DNA of 64,000 nt from an uncultured Clostridia bacterium (GCA_937896665.1 CALBNS010000066.1:1-64000), one strand, 5' to 3'. Positions 16,667 through 26,986 are shown, numbered from the stretch's first letter. A program made the numbers and translations. Notes: generated from the letters alone by a model not told the origin.

Positions 16667-18043
16667 ATGAATAAAAAGAAATTTGAACAATACAAAAAAA
16701 TGCTTCGTTTTTTTGCATCTATGCTCATTGTAGTCTGCACGACTGTTATATTTATACAATTTTGGAAAATTAACTATAATGAAGGCATTGTTTTTCCTTT
16801 CTATTACAAAGGCTATTGGATGGTTGCCGCCTTTTATGTATTCTTTCTAATTATGTTTTTATATATTTATGGCGGTATGAGTTATGGATACTTGAAAAAC
16901 ACAAACATTATATTTTCCCAAATATTATCATTGCTTTGTGCCAATGTGGCAATTTACCTTGAAACCGTGCTTCTTTCAGTTCGGTTTGTAAACATAGCGC
17001 CTATGGTACAGATGACTGTATTTCAGGCAGTAATTATTGCAGTCTGTTCATTCTTTTTGGATCGATTGTTTAAAAAAATGTTTCCACCACACAAGATTAC
17101 TTTATTATATCAAGAGTACGATCCAACCGATTTACTACACAAGGTGATGACGAGAAAAGACAGATATCGGATTCGGGATGTTGTAAATGTCAATATGGAT
17201 CGGGATGAATTGTTTGAACTGATTGATAACAGCGAAGCGGTCATGATATATGACGTACATTCAGAGTTGAGAAATAAGATTGTAAAGTATTGCTATGAAA
17301 AAGGAATAAGACTGTATATTACCCCTAAGATTTCTGATATCTTGATCAGAAGTTCAGAAAATATTCATCTGTTTGATACACCATTATTATTATTAAGAAA
17401 TAACGGATTGGCTTTTCAAGACAGATTTATCAAACGTCTGTTAGATATCGTGGTTTCTGTTATAGTAATCATAGTGACCTCACCGATTATGCTGCTTATT
17501 GCTTTGGCAATTAAAGCATATGATAGGGGGCCGGTATTTTTTAAACAGAAGAGATATACTTTAGAGGGAAAGGTGTTTGAGATTCATAAATTCCGAAGTA
17601 TGATTGTTGATGCCGAAAAAGAAGGAATTTCCGTTCCTGCATCAGAGAAGGATCCTCGTATTACACCTGTAGGAGCCTTTATTCGAAAAACGAGATTGGA
17701 CGAGCTTCCACAGATTTTTGATATCCTGTCAGGAAATATGAGTCTGGTGGGTCCAAGACCGGAAAGAGTTGAGCATGTAGAGAAATACACCAAAGATATT
17801 CCAGAATTCGCATATCGCCTGAAAGTAAAAGGCGGTCTTACCGGATACGCTCAGATTTATGGAAAATACAATACAACAGCATATGATAAGTTAAAACTTG
17901 ACCTGATGTATATTCAAAATTATTCAATATTGTTAGATTTGAAGTTGATTTTGATGACAGTTAAAATCATGTTTATGAAAGAAAGCACAGAAGGCTTTGA
18001 TGAAAAGCAGATTCAGGAGATACAAAATAGGGAGAATAATTAA
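16667..18043 (+). CDS. Polyprenyl-phosphate sugar-1-phosphate transferase
   Basis: This 458-residue protein probably starts the glycopolymer by moving a sugar-1-phosphate from a UDP-sugar to undecaprenyl phosphate at the membrane. The N-terminal half has about four membrane helices and a CoA-binding-like segment; the C-terminal bacterial sugar transferase domain shows KRLLDIVVS, FHKFRSM-type EIHKFRSMIVDAE, TRLDELPQ and the SLVGPRPE box. The ATG at 16667 (GAGGTG 6 bases upstream) is used rather than an upstream in-frame TTG. It is the first gene of the locus, fitting an initiating role. The sugar used cannot be read from sequence. Confidence 0.92.
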   Translation: MNKKKFEQYKKMLRFFASMLIVVCTTVIFIQFWKINYNEGIVFPFYYKGYWMVAAFYVFFLIMFLYIYGGMSYGYLKNTNIIFSQILSLLCANVAIYLETVLLSVRFVNIAPMVQMTVFQAVIIAVCSFFLDRLFKKMFPPHKITLLYQEYDPTDLLHKVMTRKDRYRIRDVVNVNMDRDELFELIDNSEAVMIYDVHSELRNKIVKYCYEKGIRLYITPKISDILIRSSENIHLFDTPLLLLRNNGLAFQDRFIKRLLDIVVSVIVIIVTSPIMLLIALAIKAYDRGPVFFKQKRYTLEGKVFEIHKFRSMIVDAEKEGISVPASEKDPRITPVGAFIRKTRLDELPQIFDILSGNMSLVGPRPERVEHVEKYTKDIPEFAYRLKVKGGLTGYAQIYGKYNTTAYDKLKLDLMYIQNYSILLDLKLILMTVKIMFMKESTEGFDEKQIQEIQNRENN

Positions 18044-18066
18044 TAGAGGGGTATGGTAGAAAGTTA

Positions 18067-18780
18067 ATGCAAAGATATTTTCAAAAAATATACCAGAATG
18101 GTTTTGGGGAGTTTACAAAGGTACTAGAAGAAAAGATGGATAGAGAAGAGAAGGTATTTGTAATTACTGCAAATCCGGAGACTTTAATGATTGGCGTCGA
18201 TAATCCACAGTTTGATGAGGTTCTAAAGTCGGATAAGACTATGATTGTTCCCGATGGAATAGGGGTTGTGAAAGCAGCTCATATGTTGGACATTCCGGTT
18301 AAGGAAAGAGTAACGGGCGTAGAAATTGTGCAAAGCCTGTTTGAAATGCTGAATAAGAAACATAAATCTTTATATTTGCTGGGAGCAAAGAAAGAAGTGC
18401 TTGAGAAATTGAAGGAGCGCCTCCGAAAAGAATACCCGGGCATAGAGCTTCTGGGGGCTTGTGATGGTTATGTAAAAGATAAGGATGCGGTCTTTGATCA
18501 AATGGTGGAACGAAGGCCTGATGTGGTGCTTGTCGCACTTGGTATTCCTGCACAGGAACTTTTAATTTACAAACACTATGACAGATTTGAAAAAGGAATC
18601 TTTGTTGGTGTGGGCGGTTCTTTTGATGTCCTAAGCGGTACAAAAAAAAGGGCTCCAAAGATTTTTATTAAGCTGAACTTAGAATGGCTGTATCGAATTG
18701 CAAAAGAACCTAAAAGAATAAAGCGATTTTACGTCAGCAATGTAAGGTTCATCTCAAAGATTAGAAAAATGAAGAGGTAA
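18067..18780 (+). CDS. WecG/TagA/CpsF-family glycosyltransferase
   Basis: A 237-residue GT26 enzyme with the family motifs ITANPETLM, VPDGIGVV, VTGVE and GVGGSFDVLSG, ending in the basic EWLYRIAKEPKR membrane-contact tail. TagA members add N-acetylmannosamine to lipid-linked GlcNAc in wall teichoic acid linkage-unit synthesis. The next gene makes UDP-ManNAc, which supports that donor here. It follows the initiating transferase by 23 bases. Confidence 0.93.
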   Translation: MQRYFQKIYQNGFGEFTKVLEEKMDREEKVFVITANPETLMIGVDNPQFDEVLKSDKTMIVPDGIGVVKAAHMLDIPVKERVTGVEIVQSLFEMLNKKHKSLYLLGAKKEVLEKLKERLRKEYPGIELLGACDGYVKDKDAVFDQMVERRPDVVLVALGIPAQELLIYKHYDRFEKGIFVGVGGSFDVLSGTKKRAPKIFIKLNLEWLYRIAKEPKRIKRFYVSNVRFISKIRKMKR

Positions 18781-18784
18781 AACA

Positions 18785-19897
18785 ATGAAGATAAAGGTTA
18801 TGACTGTTTTTGGAACGAGGCCGGAAACAATTAAAATGGCACCATTGGTAAAAGAATTGAAAAGCCGTGAAGAAATCGAAACAATTGTGTGTGTTACTGC
18901 ACAGCATAGACAAATGCTTGATCAGGTATTGAATGCATTTAAGATTGTTCCGGACTATGATTTGGATATCATGAAACAAGGACAAACCTTGTCTGACATC
19001 ACTACCAGAGTATTGCAGGGATTGGAAAATGTTATCAAAGAAGTGCAGCCGGATATTGTGTTGGTTCATGGTGATACAACAACTACGTTTGCAGGTGCTT
19101 TGGCTGCGTTCTACCATCAGGTTGCAATTGGGCATGTTGAAGCGGGACTTCGTACTTATAATAAGTATTCTCCGTTCCCGGAAGAGGTCAACAGACAGTT
19201 TGTTGGAGTTATTTCGGATATGAACTTTGCACCGACAGAACAGAGCAAAGAGAACCTTTTAAGAGAAGGAAAACGGCCGGAAACAATTATTGTCACCGGA
19301 AATACGGCCATTGATGCCCTTCAGACAACTGTACGTGACGATTATAAGCATGAAATTATCGACTGGGTTGGAGATTCCAGAATGATTATGCTGACAGCTC
19401 ACAGACGTGAGAATCTTGGAGAACCAATGCGTAATATGTTCCGTGCAATTAAGAGAATTATTGAAAAATATGAAGATATTAAAGTCGTTTATCCGGTACA
19501 TTTAAATCCTATCGTAGTTCAGACAGCTGAAGACATTTTTGGTGATTGTGACCGTGTAAAATTGATTAAACCATTAGAAGTTTTAGATTTTCATAATTTA
19601 TTAAATAAATCATATCTGATTTTAACGGATAGCGGTGGAATTCAGGAAGAAGCACCGTCGCTTGGAAAACCGGTCATTGTACTTCGTGATACAACAGAGC
19701 GTCCGGAAGGAATTGCCGCCGGAACATTAAAATTAGCGGGCACAAATGAAGAAGTGATTTATGGGATGATTGATGAATTGCTGTCAGATGAAGCAGAATA
19801 TACACGGATGAGTCATGCTTCAAATCCATATGGAGATGGTAAAGCAAGTAAACGAATTGTGGATGCAATTATTGAAAGGTTCAAAGATAAAGAATAA
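18785..19897 (+). CDS. wecB: UDP-N-acetylglucosamine 2-epimerase
   Basis: This 370-residue non-hydrolysing enzyme interconverts UDP-GlcNAc and UDP-ManNAc. It begins with the classic VFGTRPETIKMAP and contains HGDTTTTFAG, VEAGLRT, ITAHRREN-type LTAHRREN and the DSGGIQEEAP loop with PVIVLRDTTERPE. The length is standard. Placed just after the TagA-like gene, it very likely supplies ManNAc for the linkage unit of a teichoic-acid-like polymer. RBS is GAGG; the gap is 4 bases. Confidence 0.96.
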   Translation: MKIKVMTVFGTRPETIKMAPLVKELKSREEIETIVCVTAQHRQMLDQVLNAFKIVPDYDLDIMKQGQTLSDITTRVLQGLENVIKEVQPDIVLVHGDTTTTFAGALAAFYHQVAIGHVEAGLRTYNKYSPFPEEVNRQFVGVISDMNFAPTEQSKENLLREGKRPETIIVTGNTAIDALQTTVRDDYKHEIIDWVGDSRMIMLTAHRRENLGEPMRNMFRAIKRIIEKYEDIKVVYPVHLNPIVVQTAEDIFGDCDRVKLIKPLEVLDFHNLLNKSYLILTDSGGIQEEAPSLGKPVIVLRDTTERPEGIAAGTLKLAGTNEEVIYGMIDELLSDEAEYTRMSHASNPYGDGKASKRIVDAIIERFKDKE

Positions 19898-19926
19898 ATT
19901 TTTATTAAAAAGGGGCAGTAGATAAG

Positions 19927-20757
19927 ATGCGGGAATTTGATTTGGGAGCTTTGCAGTTATGTGAGCTTGATTTATTAAAAGAGTTTGTGAGAGTATGTGA
20001 TAAACATCACTTGAAGTATTATCTGGCTTGGGGAACTTTATTGGGTGCAGTGCGTCACCAAGGATTTATTCCTTGGGATGATGATATTGATGTTTGTATG
20101 CCATATGAGGATTACGTGCGCTTTAAAGAAGTATGTGAAACGGAACTTGGTTCAGAATATTTTTATGAAGATTGGTATAACCACCATGACTGTTTCCTGC
20201 ATTGGGCAAAGCTTAGAAAAAATGGGACCACTTGTATGACAAGAAGAGAGGCAGACCTGAAAATTCACTGGGGTGTAGGACTTGATATATTTCCGCTGAT
20301 TAAAATAGATACCATGGGAATGAGTCGCACTAGGAAGCTGGCTAACGCAGTTTTGAAACTCATTCTACAAAGATCATATCTTCCTTATGGTGAAAAGAGT
20401 TTTTCAAAAAAAGTAAAAGGAATGATTTATGCAGTAATTCCCAAAGCAATGGATGAAAAAATTGTCAGACAATGTTATAAAATATTAAGTAAATCAAAGG
20501 GAAATGCTAAGTATGTATATGATTTCTCAGATACATGGGCACGTGCCGCATGGCCTGCTGAAGTTTTTGGAGAAGGTGTTAAGTACCAGTTTGAAGACGT
20601 AATGCTGAATTGTCCGAATGATGTAGATGCATATTTGAAACAGGCATATGGAGAGGATTATATGGATATTCCCAAAGTTGAAGATCGGATTGATCATGGA
20701 GATATCATCGTTGATTTGGAGAAGGATTATACATATTATCAATCATTGAAAGGTTAA
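19927..20757 (+). CDS. LicD-family phosphotransferase (copy 1)
   Basis: A 276-residue member of the LicD / nucleotidyltransferase-fold family that moves phosphocholine or related groups from a CDP carrier to a sugar. Key signature LAWGTLLGAVRHQGFIPWDD lies at about residues 37-57 with the metal-binding DDDIDV just after. It is soluble, with no membrane helix. First of three LicD paralogues in this locus; the others start at 26987 and 27869. Which sugar or head group it uses is unknown. Confidence 0.9.
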   Translation: MREFDLGALQLCELDLLKEFVRVCDKHHLKYYLAWGTLLGAVRHQGFIPWDDDIDVCMPYEDYVRFKEVCETELGSEYFYEDWYNHHDCFLHWAKLRKNGTTCMTRREADLKIHWGVGLDIFPLIKIDTMGMSRTRKLANAVLKLILQRSYLPYGEKSFSKKVKGMIYAVIPKAMDEKIVRQCYKILSKSKGNAKYVYDFSDTWARAAWPAEVFGEGVKYQFEDVMLNCPNDVDAYLKQAYGEDYMDIPKVEDRIDHGDIIVDLEKDYTYYQSLKG

Positions 20758-20761
20758 GAAA

Positions 20762-21910
20762 ATGAAGATCTTGTTTTTGCAGAAAGTCGATAACGCGCGT
20801 GGGGGAATAGCAAGTGTGAATCTAAAACTGATGTCTTATTTTTTTTCAATGGGTCATCAAGTGGATGTCTTGTCGATTCGCCATGGATATACATGGGAAA
20901 AAATAAGTTACCCTGAGGGGGTAAATGTGTATCTGATTAACGATGAAGAGATTTGGGGATGCCCGAGACTGAAAGATTTATTATCAAATTTAAAAAGCGG
21001 ACATTTCATAAAGGGTGGTAAGCTGCTGTTTAATCGTGCACGATATAAAAAGAAAATAGCAGCTGATTATAAGGCATGTCAAGAAATGATTGAAAGCCTT
21101 GCGCCTGACGTTATCATTAATTCTCATTACGAAATACTGGAGGGCATTGATGATAAATATCTTAGGAAGACTATTATGCATTTTCACACAAGTTTTGATC
21201 AGGTTTTGGCAAATAAAAGTTATTTGAAAACTTTTAAACAGTATGCAGACAAGATATATAAGTTCGTTTGGCTGAGTAAAAAAACGAAAGAAGCGGCTGA
21301 AAAGCATGGACTGAAAAATAGTCTGTGTATCTATAATCCGTTAGCTTTTAATGAACAACGTAGTGCAGATATGACTCATAAAAAGGTAGTCTTTCTCGGA
21401 AGACTGTCAGAAGAAAAAAGAATTCATCTTGCTATTGAATATTTTCGGGAAGTAGTTCAGGAGAATGGGATTAAAGGGTGGATTTTCGAGATTTATGGCA
21501 CCGGGGACTTAGAAGATACTATAAAATCAGCAATTAAAAACGACTCACAGATTTTTTATAGAGGCCAGACGGAGAAGGTCAATGAAGTTCTGCTTGACAG
21601 CAGTATCATGGTATTGACATCAAGTTTTGAAGGCATGCCGCTTGTGGTGCTTGAAGCAAATGAGTGCGGTGTTCCGGTACTCTCATATGATTTCGGAGAG
21701 TCAAGCCAGGAAGTCATTTTGAACGGAAAGACAGGTATTGTTATACCCCAAAATGACAAAGAAGCTTTTAAGGAAGCCTTACTAAAATTGTTTGTAGATG
21801 AGGAATATCGCAAAGAATTAAGCATAAATGCCAAACAATTTGCGAAGGAGTTCGCTATCGAAAACATTGGAAAACGGTGGACAGATTTGTTTGAGGAGAT
21901 GGAGAAGTAG
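20762..21910 (+). CDS. GT4-family glycosyltransferase
   Basis: This 382-residue GT-B fold enzyme has an N-terminal LFLQKVDNARGGIASVN acceptor-side loop and a C-terminal glycosyl transferases group 1 domain (VVFLGRLSEEKRIHLAIE; SSFEGMPLVVLEANECGVPV with the EX7E pair). It retains configuration and uses a nucleotide-sugar donor. It starts 4 bases after the LicD gene. Donor and acceptor are not deducible. Confidence 0.9.
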   Translation: MKILFLQKVDNARGGIASVNLKLMSYFFSMGHQVDVLSIRHGYTWEKISYPEGVNVYLINDEEIWGCPRLKDLLSNLKSGHFIKGGKLLFNRARYKKKIAADYKACQEMIESLAPDVIINSHYEILEGIDDKYLRKTIMHFHTSFDQVLANKSYLKTFKQYADKIYKFVWLSKKTKEAAEKHGLKNSLCIYNPLAFNEQRSADMTHKKVVFLGRLSEEKRIHLAIEYFREVVQENGIKGWIFEIYGTGDLEDTIKSAIKNDSQIFYRGQTEKVNEVLLDSSIMVLTSSFEGMPLVVLEANECGVPVLSYDFGESSQEVILNGKTGIVIPQNDKEAFKEALLKLFVDEEYRKELSINAKQFAKEFAIENIGKRWTDLFEEMEK

Positions 21911-21916
21911 TTTAAC

Positions 21917-23419
21917 ATGAGAACGAAAAAAGTTTTATTAAATTTGATTACTGATGTTTTGCCTATGCTGATTGTAGCAATTTTAGGGATTTTTAAATTT
22001 AAACTCTTTGTACAGGTACTTGGACAGGAAGTACAGGGGATGTATCAGCTGTTTACTCAAATTATGGTCTATATAGCCATTGTAGACGGCGGACTTGGAA
22101 GTGCAGTACTCCATGCATTATACCGTCCAAATACTTCTGGTAATGTGGAAGAAATGAATGCTGTCCTTTCGGGGGCACAGCGTATTTTTTCGTTTCTAGG
22201 AATTTTAGTCTATGGGCTGGCATTTCTTGTTTCATTTTTTGTGCCATTTTTTATTAAGGATAATCCATTTGAGTATAGCTATGTTGTAATTACCTTTTTA
22301 TTATTTGCTTTAAGCAGCGTGATAAGCTACTTTTTTGTTCCGTATCAATGTTTGCTGGAAGTCAAAGAACATCGGTATATATACAACAGTGTGACTCAGA
22401 TGGGACAAATTGTTCAGAGTGCTCTTGAAATCGGAATGCTCTTGGCAGGTATTAATTTTTTTGTAATTCTTATGATGCACAGTGCAGTAAAACTGGTTGT
22501 CTATGTTTCAATTGCAATTATTGCAAAAAGAAAGTTTCCAGAATATAATTATAATAGTGAAACCAAAGATTATACATTTAAGCGTCAGGTAAAACATTTA
22601 ATGTTTCATAAGATTAATGGTCTTGTCGGTTCAAATATAGATGTTTTGATTATTACTAAATTTTTAGGTCTGACAGCAACGAATGTTTATTCAACTTATA
22701 GTTATATCGTAACTATGGTAAAGCAGATTGTAGAGAGAATATATTCGTCGCTGTTGGCTATTCTGGGCAATATTTTAAGCAAGGATAGGGAACAGGCATA
22801 TGAGCTATTTAAAGAATTAAACTCTATGCTGTTTTATATTGCCACAGTAATCTGTGTGCCACTTTTATTGGCAATCAATCCATTTATCGAAATCTGGTAT
22901 GAAGGGATGATTCGGACAGACAGATTGGTGCCATATGCATTTGTTGGAATTTTGTTTTTAGCAATTGTAAAAATAGCAACCATTGTTTTTGTAAATGCTG
23001 GTGGATTATTTGAGCAGACAAAGAAATGCGCAGTAGCAGATACAGTTGTGAACCTGACTTTATCATTGATATTAGTTAATATATTGGGAATTTCCGGTGT
23101 TCTCTTTGCCACCTGTGTTGCCGTGTTTAACGCAGAATATGTGATGAAAACAATTGTAATTCATAAAGAAATATTCAAGCGCCCTAGCAGAATTTATTTT
23201 ATAAAAAATATCAAATTCTGGGTGCTTCTAGCTATAGATATCATAATTGGTCAGAAAATAGTACCTTTTATGATGCTGGATAATATCTTTGTGTGGTTCT
23301 TATCCTTTGCAATTTATACGGTGATAAATGGTGTAGTGATTCTTGGTGTATATATATTGCTTCGTGAAGCTACATTTTTAAACAGAGTGAAGAATTTAGT
23401 GAAACGAGAAGGAAAATAG
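21917..23419 (+). CDS. Polysaccharide flippase (Wzx/MATE-like)
   Basis: A 500-residue, strongly hydrophobic protein with about 12-14 membrane helices and basic inner loops, of the polysaccharide biosynthesis / MurJ-like exporter type. It probably flips lipid-linked repeat units across the membrane. It sits mid-locus between glycosyltransferases, 6 bases after the GT4 gene, and a polymerase-like gene follows, which supports a Wzx/Wzy-style pathway. There are no catalytic motifs to confirm. Confidence 0.88.
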   Translation: MRTKKVLLNLITDVLPMLIVAILGIFKFKLFVQVLGQEVQGMYQLFTQIMVYIAIVDGGLGSAVLHALYRPNTSGNVEEMNAVLSGAQRIFSFLGILVYGLAFLVSFFVPFFIKDNPFEYSYVVITFLLFALSSVISYFFVPYQCLLEVKEHRYIYNSVTQMGQIVQSALEIGMLLAGINFFVILMMHSAVKLVVYVSIAIIAKRKFPEYNYNSETKDYTFKRQVKHLMFHKINGLVGSNIDVLIITKFLGLTATNVYSTYSYIVTMVKQIVERIYSSLLAILGNILSKDREQAYELFKELNSMLFYIATVICVPLLLAINPFIEIWYEGMIRTDRLVPYAFVGILFLAIVKIATIVFVNAGGLFEQTKKCAVADTVVNLTLSLILVNILGISGVLFATCVAVFNAEYVMKTIVIHKEIFKRPSRIYFIKNIKFWVLLAIDIIIGQKIVPFMMLDNIFVWFLSFAIYTVINGVVILGVYILLREATFLNRVKNLVKREGK

Positions 23420-23420
23420 A

Positions 23421-24374
23421 ATGGATATTAAGGTAAGTGTGGTTGTTCCCGTTTATGGAACAGAGCAATATTTAAGAAAATGTTTGGATAGTCTGATTGA
23501 ACAGACGTTGCAAGAAATAGAAATCCTTGCTGTAAATGACGGCTCACCGGACCATAGTCAGGAGATTATAGATGAATATGAAAAGGAGTACCCTCAGATC
23601 AGAGGTTTGCAAAAGCCAAACGGTGGGTTAAGTGATGCGCGTAATTATGGAATACAGCATGCTAAAGGTGAGTTCATTGCATTTGTAGATAGTGATGATT
23701 ATATAGAACCAAAAATGTGTGAGATTATGTATACAAAGGCGAACGAAGACTCTTTGGATATTGTGGTTTGTGATACATTTATGGAGTATCCGACACACTC
23801 TTATGTTATGAAAGGCGATTTGGGTTATACAGATGACTCTGTGAAAGCATATATTTTTGCATATCCGAATGCACCGGCACGGTTGGTGCGTACATCATTA
23901 ATGAAGGAACATTTGTTTAGAAAAGGTATCTGGTATGAAGATCTTGATTTAATGCCGACACTTGCAGTCTATACTACCAAAATAGGTTTTGTAGATTTTC
24001 CACTCTATCATTATTTACAGCGGGACGCAAGCATTATGAATCAGATGCAATTTCATTCTAAGTTTCAGGATATTTTTATTGTGCTTCAGAATGTAATAGA
24101 TGTATTTGAAACCAACGGGCTATATGAAAAGTATTATGAGGAACTAGAGTATCTTTTTATCATTCAGCTTCAGCGAAGTGCAATTCTGCGTTTCGCGGGG
24201 GTAAAAGGAGCTGAAAAATGCTTGAAAAGGGCGCATACAATTATGCAGACCAGATTTCCAAGCTGGAAACAAAATATATATCTAAGGCAGTCGAGCTGGA
24301 AGTTCCGGTTGATTTGTCGACTCGGAGCATGGCGGCAATATTGGATGATTGCGTTATTAAAGAAGTTTTTCTAA
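23421..24374 (+). CDS. GT2-family glycosyltransferase (copy 1)
   Basis: A 317-residue GT-A enzyme with VSVVVPVYGTEQYLRKCLDS at the start, NDGSPDHS, GGLSDARNYG and the metal-binding FVDSDDYIEP. It starts one base after the flippase stop. It is clearly paralogous to the next gene (same NDGSPDHSQ, GGLSDARNYG and VDSDDY blocks), so the pair arose by tandem duplication and probably adds two related sugars. Confidence 0.93.
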   Translation: MDIKVSVVVPVYGTEQYLRKCLDSLIEQTLQEIEILAVNDGSPDHSQEIIDEYEKEYPQIRGLQKPNGGLSDARNYGIQHAKGEFIAFVDSDDYIEPKMCEIMYTKANEDSLDIVVCDTFMEYPTHSYVMKGDLGYTDDSVKAYIFAYPNAPARLVRTSLMKEHLFRKGIWYEDLDLMPTLAVYTTKIGFVDFPLYHYLQRDASIMNQMQFHSKFQDIFIVLQNVIDVFETNGLYEKYYEELEYLFIIQLQRSAILRFAGVKGAEKCLKRAHTIMQTRFPSWKQNIYLRQSSWKFRLICRLGAWRQYWMIALLKKFF

Positions 24375-24387
24375 GGGAGGCGGAAGT

Positions 24388-25347
24388 TTGGAATTAAGTA
24401 TTATTGTTCCTGTTTACAATGTAGAAACCTATTTGGAAAAATGTATCAATAGTCTGGTTAACCAGACACTTGACCATAACTGTTATGAAATAATTATAGT
24501 AAATGATGGATCACCAGATCACAGTCAGGACATCATCGACAGATTCGCAGTTCAATATTCCAATATCGTGGCATTGCAAAAAATAAATGGCGGATTAAGT
24601 GACGCAAGAAATTATGGTTTAGAACATGCGAAAGGGAAATATGTTGCGTTTGTAGACAGTGATGATTATGTAGATATCAAAATGTATGAGACTATGCTTG
24701 AGAAGGCAGCAGAACGTGATTTTGACATGGTTGTCTGTGATTTTAAAGAGATTTATGACGATCATGAATTTCAAGGTTCTTCAAGAGTGCAAAAGGATTT
24801 ATTAAATAAAGATGATGTACGTTTTGCAATGCTGGATTTTTATCCGTCTGCATGGAACAAGATTTATAAAAGAGAGTTGTTTTCAGAAATTCGCTTTAAA
24901 AAAGGAGTTTGGTTTGAAGATGTTGAATGTCTGTACCGGCTTTTCCCGGCTGTCAACACAGTTGGGGTCGTAAAAGAAACATTCTATTTTTATATCCAGC
25001 ATCCAGGTAGTATATCGAAATCGACTGATCCACGTATTTTTCACTGTGTAGAGAACTGGAACGGAATTGTAGAGTACTATGAAAAGAATGGCTTCATGAA
25101 TTTGTATCGAAAAGAAATAGAGTATTGTTATGTGCGCTACATTTATGCCACTTTTTTGAAAGCTGCTTTAAAGTTTAATAAAGAAACTTATCAAAGAGCA
25201 CTTGATATGGCAGTGCGGGAAGTTCAGCGGCATTTTAAACATTACAGAGGCAATTCATATTTTTATAGCTCTGCAAAGGGGATATACTGCGTAATGTTCA
25301 ACAAGATGATTGGGGAGTTTCTGTATTTATTCAAAGGAAGAAAATAA
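24388..25347 (+). CDS. GT2-family glycosyltransferase (copy 2)
   Basis: A 319-residue GT-A enzyme beginning LSIIVPVYNVETYLEKC, with NDGSPDHSQ, NGGLSDARNYG and FVDSDDYVD. Start codon is TTG at 24388 with GGGAGG seven bases before it; the first in-frame ATG would remove the core beta strand, so TTG is chosen. Tandem paralogue of the preceding gene. Confidence 0.92.
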   Translation: MELSIIVPVYNVETYLEKCINSLVNQTLDHNCYEIIIVNDGSPDHSQDIIDRFAVQYSNIVALQKINGGLSDARNYGLEHAKGKYVAFVDSDDYVDIKMYETMLEKAAERDFDMVVCDFKEIYDDHEFQGSSRVQKDLLNKDDVRFAMLDFYPSAWNKIYKRELFSEIRFKKGVWFEDVECLYRLFPAVNTVGVVKETFYFYIQHPGSISKSTDPRIFHCVENWNGIVEYYEKNGFMNLYRKEIEYCYVRYIYATFLKAALKFNKETYQRALDMAVREVQRHFKHYRGNSYFYSSAKGIYCVMFNKMIGEFLYLFKGRK

Positions 25348-25359
25348 GGGGGAATATCA

Positions 25360-26985
25360 TTGGACAAAAAGTTAACAAAAATCAACCATTTACTAATAGG
25401 AATTTTAATTCTTGCTCAGCCGTTTATCGTAATGTTTCAGGCGACTGTTGTGCGCGATGTACAGCTGTTCGGGTTGTCTATATTTGAGTCATTTAATATT
25501 ATTCTGGCATTGGTTAGTACATGCCTGACTATTTATACCTATTCGACAAAAAGAAAGTTTTTAAAATATATTCCGTATGTAGCTGTGTTAGCTGCTTATT
25601 TTCTGGCACATGGATATCATATATATCAATTTAATAATGTGGTTTATCCATTCCAATCACCTAATTTCCTCGTGGAAAGTTATTATATTTTCAGAACATT
25701 TATTGTACCTCTGCTGTTAGTGTTCAATATTTACTATTCGGGGATGAAAAAAGAACAGGTATTAAAAATATTGGAAGTGTTTATTTTGGTCATTGTGACG
25801 GTGATGGTAGTAACCAATATTTTCTATATTGCACAACGTAATTATTCGGACAAAACGATATATAATACGTTAAATCTATTTGATTGGTTTACTTTTCAAA
25901 ACCCATACAAGTACAGTTATTACCAACTGACAACGAAAGGCTGGTTTTTGTCAGGAAACCAGATGGCAGGAATATTATTCATGTCATTTCCTGTAATTGT
26001 GTATCGTGCCTACAAGTTCAGAGATGTTTTTCACTATATATTAGTTGCTCTGCAGATGATGGCAATGTTCATGCTAGGGACAAAGGTTTCAAATATAGGA
26101 TGTATTCTGATTATGGCAATGTTTGTCATGTTATGGTTATTGTTTAAACTGCTAAAACACAAAGAAAAAGGAATTATTATTTTACTTGTAATCAGTATCG
26201 GTTTTGCAGCCCTTTTTCCGTTTTCACCGTCGGGATATATGATTAAATATCAAAAAGAAAGGGAAGTAACTTCAACAGGAGGTTCCGATACAATCTTGGA
26301 GAGTGCGGTTGATGCTGAAGAAGATGACGATGGAGAATACGATTCTGAAATAGATCTTAAGAAATTAAGCGAGGATTCTAAAATCTTTATAAAGTTAAAT
26401 CCAGAATCGCTAAGTGAGGATGAAAAACGATTTGTAAAAGAATATATGGCAGAATATTATACCTATTTTGGAATTTCGACATTTATTCTTAAACACTATG
26501 ATGATTTAGAACACAGTAGCTTCTGGGCTCGTTATATCCAAAAGACGCCAAATAATGACTATCGTGTCCTAAAATCAATGATTTTAAAGGATATTTACGA
26601 AAAAAATAATAATCCACTCGATAAATATCTAGGTATGGGTTATACTTTAAATTATATTTATACAGAGTCCGATTATACATATCAATTATATAGTTATGGC
26701 ATTTTCGGTGTGTTATTATTGATAACTCCGTATTTTTATATGTTGTTATATGTGATTTATCGGGGATTACAAAATTTTAGGGCGATGTTTACACTGGAAT
26801 CTGCGATGTATTATATCGCTCCGCTGTTGGGACTTTGTGTGGCGAAGTTCTCAGGCCATGTTTTGGAGCGGCCGTTCCCACTGATAACATTAGGAATGCT
26901 GATAGGAATTATTTTGATACACACGCGTAATTGTGTAAATAGTTATGGTGTAGAATACGTTGATTCTGAAGAAAAGGGGCTGTAA
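25360..26985 (+). CDS. Wzy-like polymerase / O-antigen-ligase-type membrane protein
   Basis: This 541-residue protein has about ten membrane helices. Between helices, near residues 305-430, is a long hydrophilic stretch rich in Asp/Glu (SAVDAEEDDDGEYDSEIDLKK is part of it), as expected for the outer loop of a Wzy polymerase or WaaL ligase; shared sequence motifs are too weak to separate these. Starts at TTG (25360) after GGGGGA. It probably joins exported repeat units outside the cell. The acidic loop is unusually long for its class. Confidence 0.75.
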   Translation: MDKKLTKINHLLIGILILAQPFIVMFQATVVRDVQLFGLSIFESFNIILALVSTCLTIYTYSTKRKFLKYIPYVAVLAAYFLAHGYHIYQFNNVVYPFQSPNFLVESYYIFRTFIVPLLLVFNIYYSGMKKEQVLKILEVFILVIVTVMVVTNIFYIAQRNYSDKTIYNTLNLFDWFTFQNPYKYSYYQLTTKGWFLSGNQMAGILFMSFPVIVYRAYKFRDVFHYILVALQMMAMFMLGTKVSNIGCILIMAMFVMLWLLFKLLKHKEKGIIILLVISIGFAALFPFSPSGYMIKYQKEREVTSTGGSDTILESAVDAEEDDDGEYDSEIDLKKLSEDSKIFIKLNPESLSEDEKRFVKEYMAEYYTYFGISTFILKHYDDLEHSSFWARYIQKTPNNDYRVLKSMILKDIYEKNNNPLDKYLGMGYTLNYIYTESDYTYQLYSYGIFGVLLLITPYFYMLLYVIYRGLQNFRAMFTLESAMYYIAPLLGLCVAKFSGHVLERPFPLITLGMLIGIILIHTRNCVNSYGVEYVDSEEKGL

Positions 26986-26986
26986 C

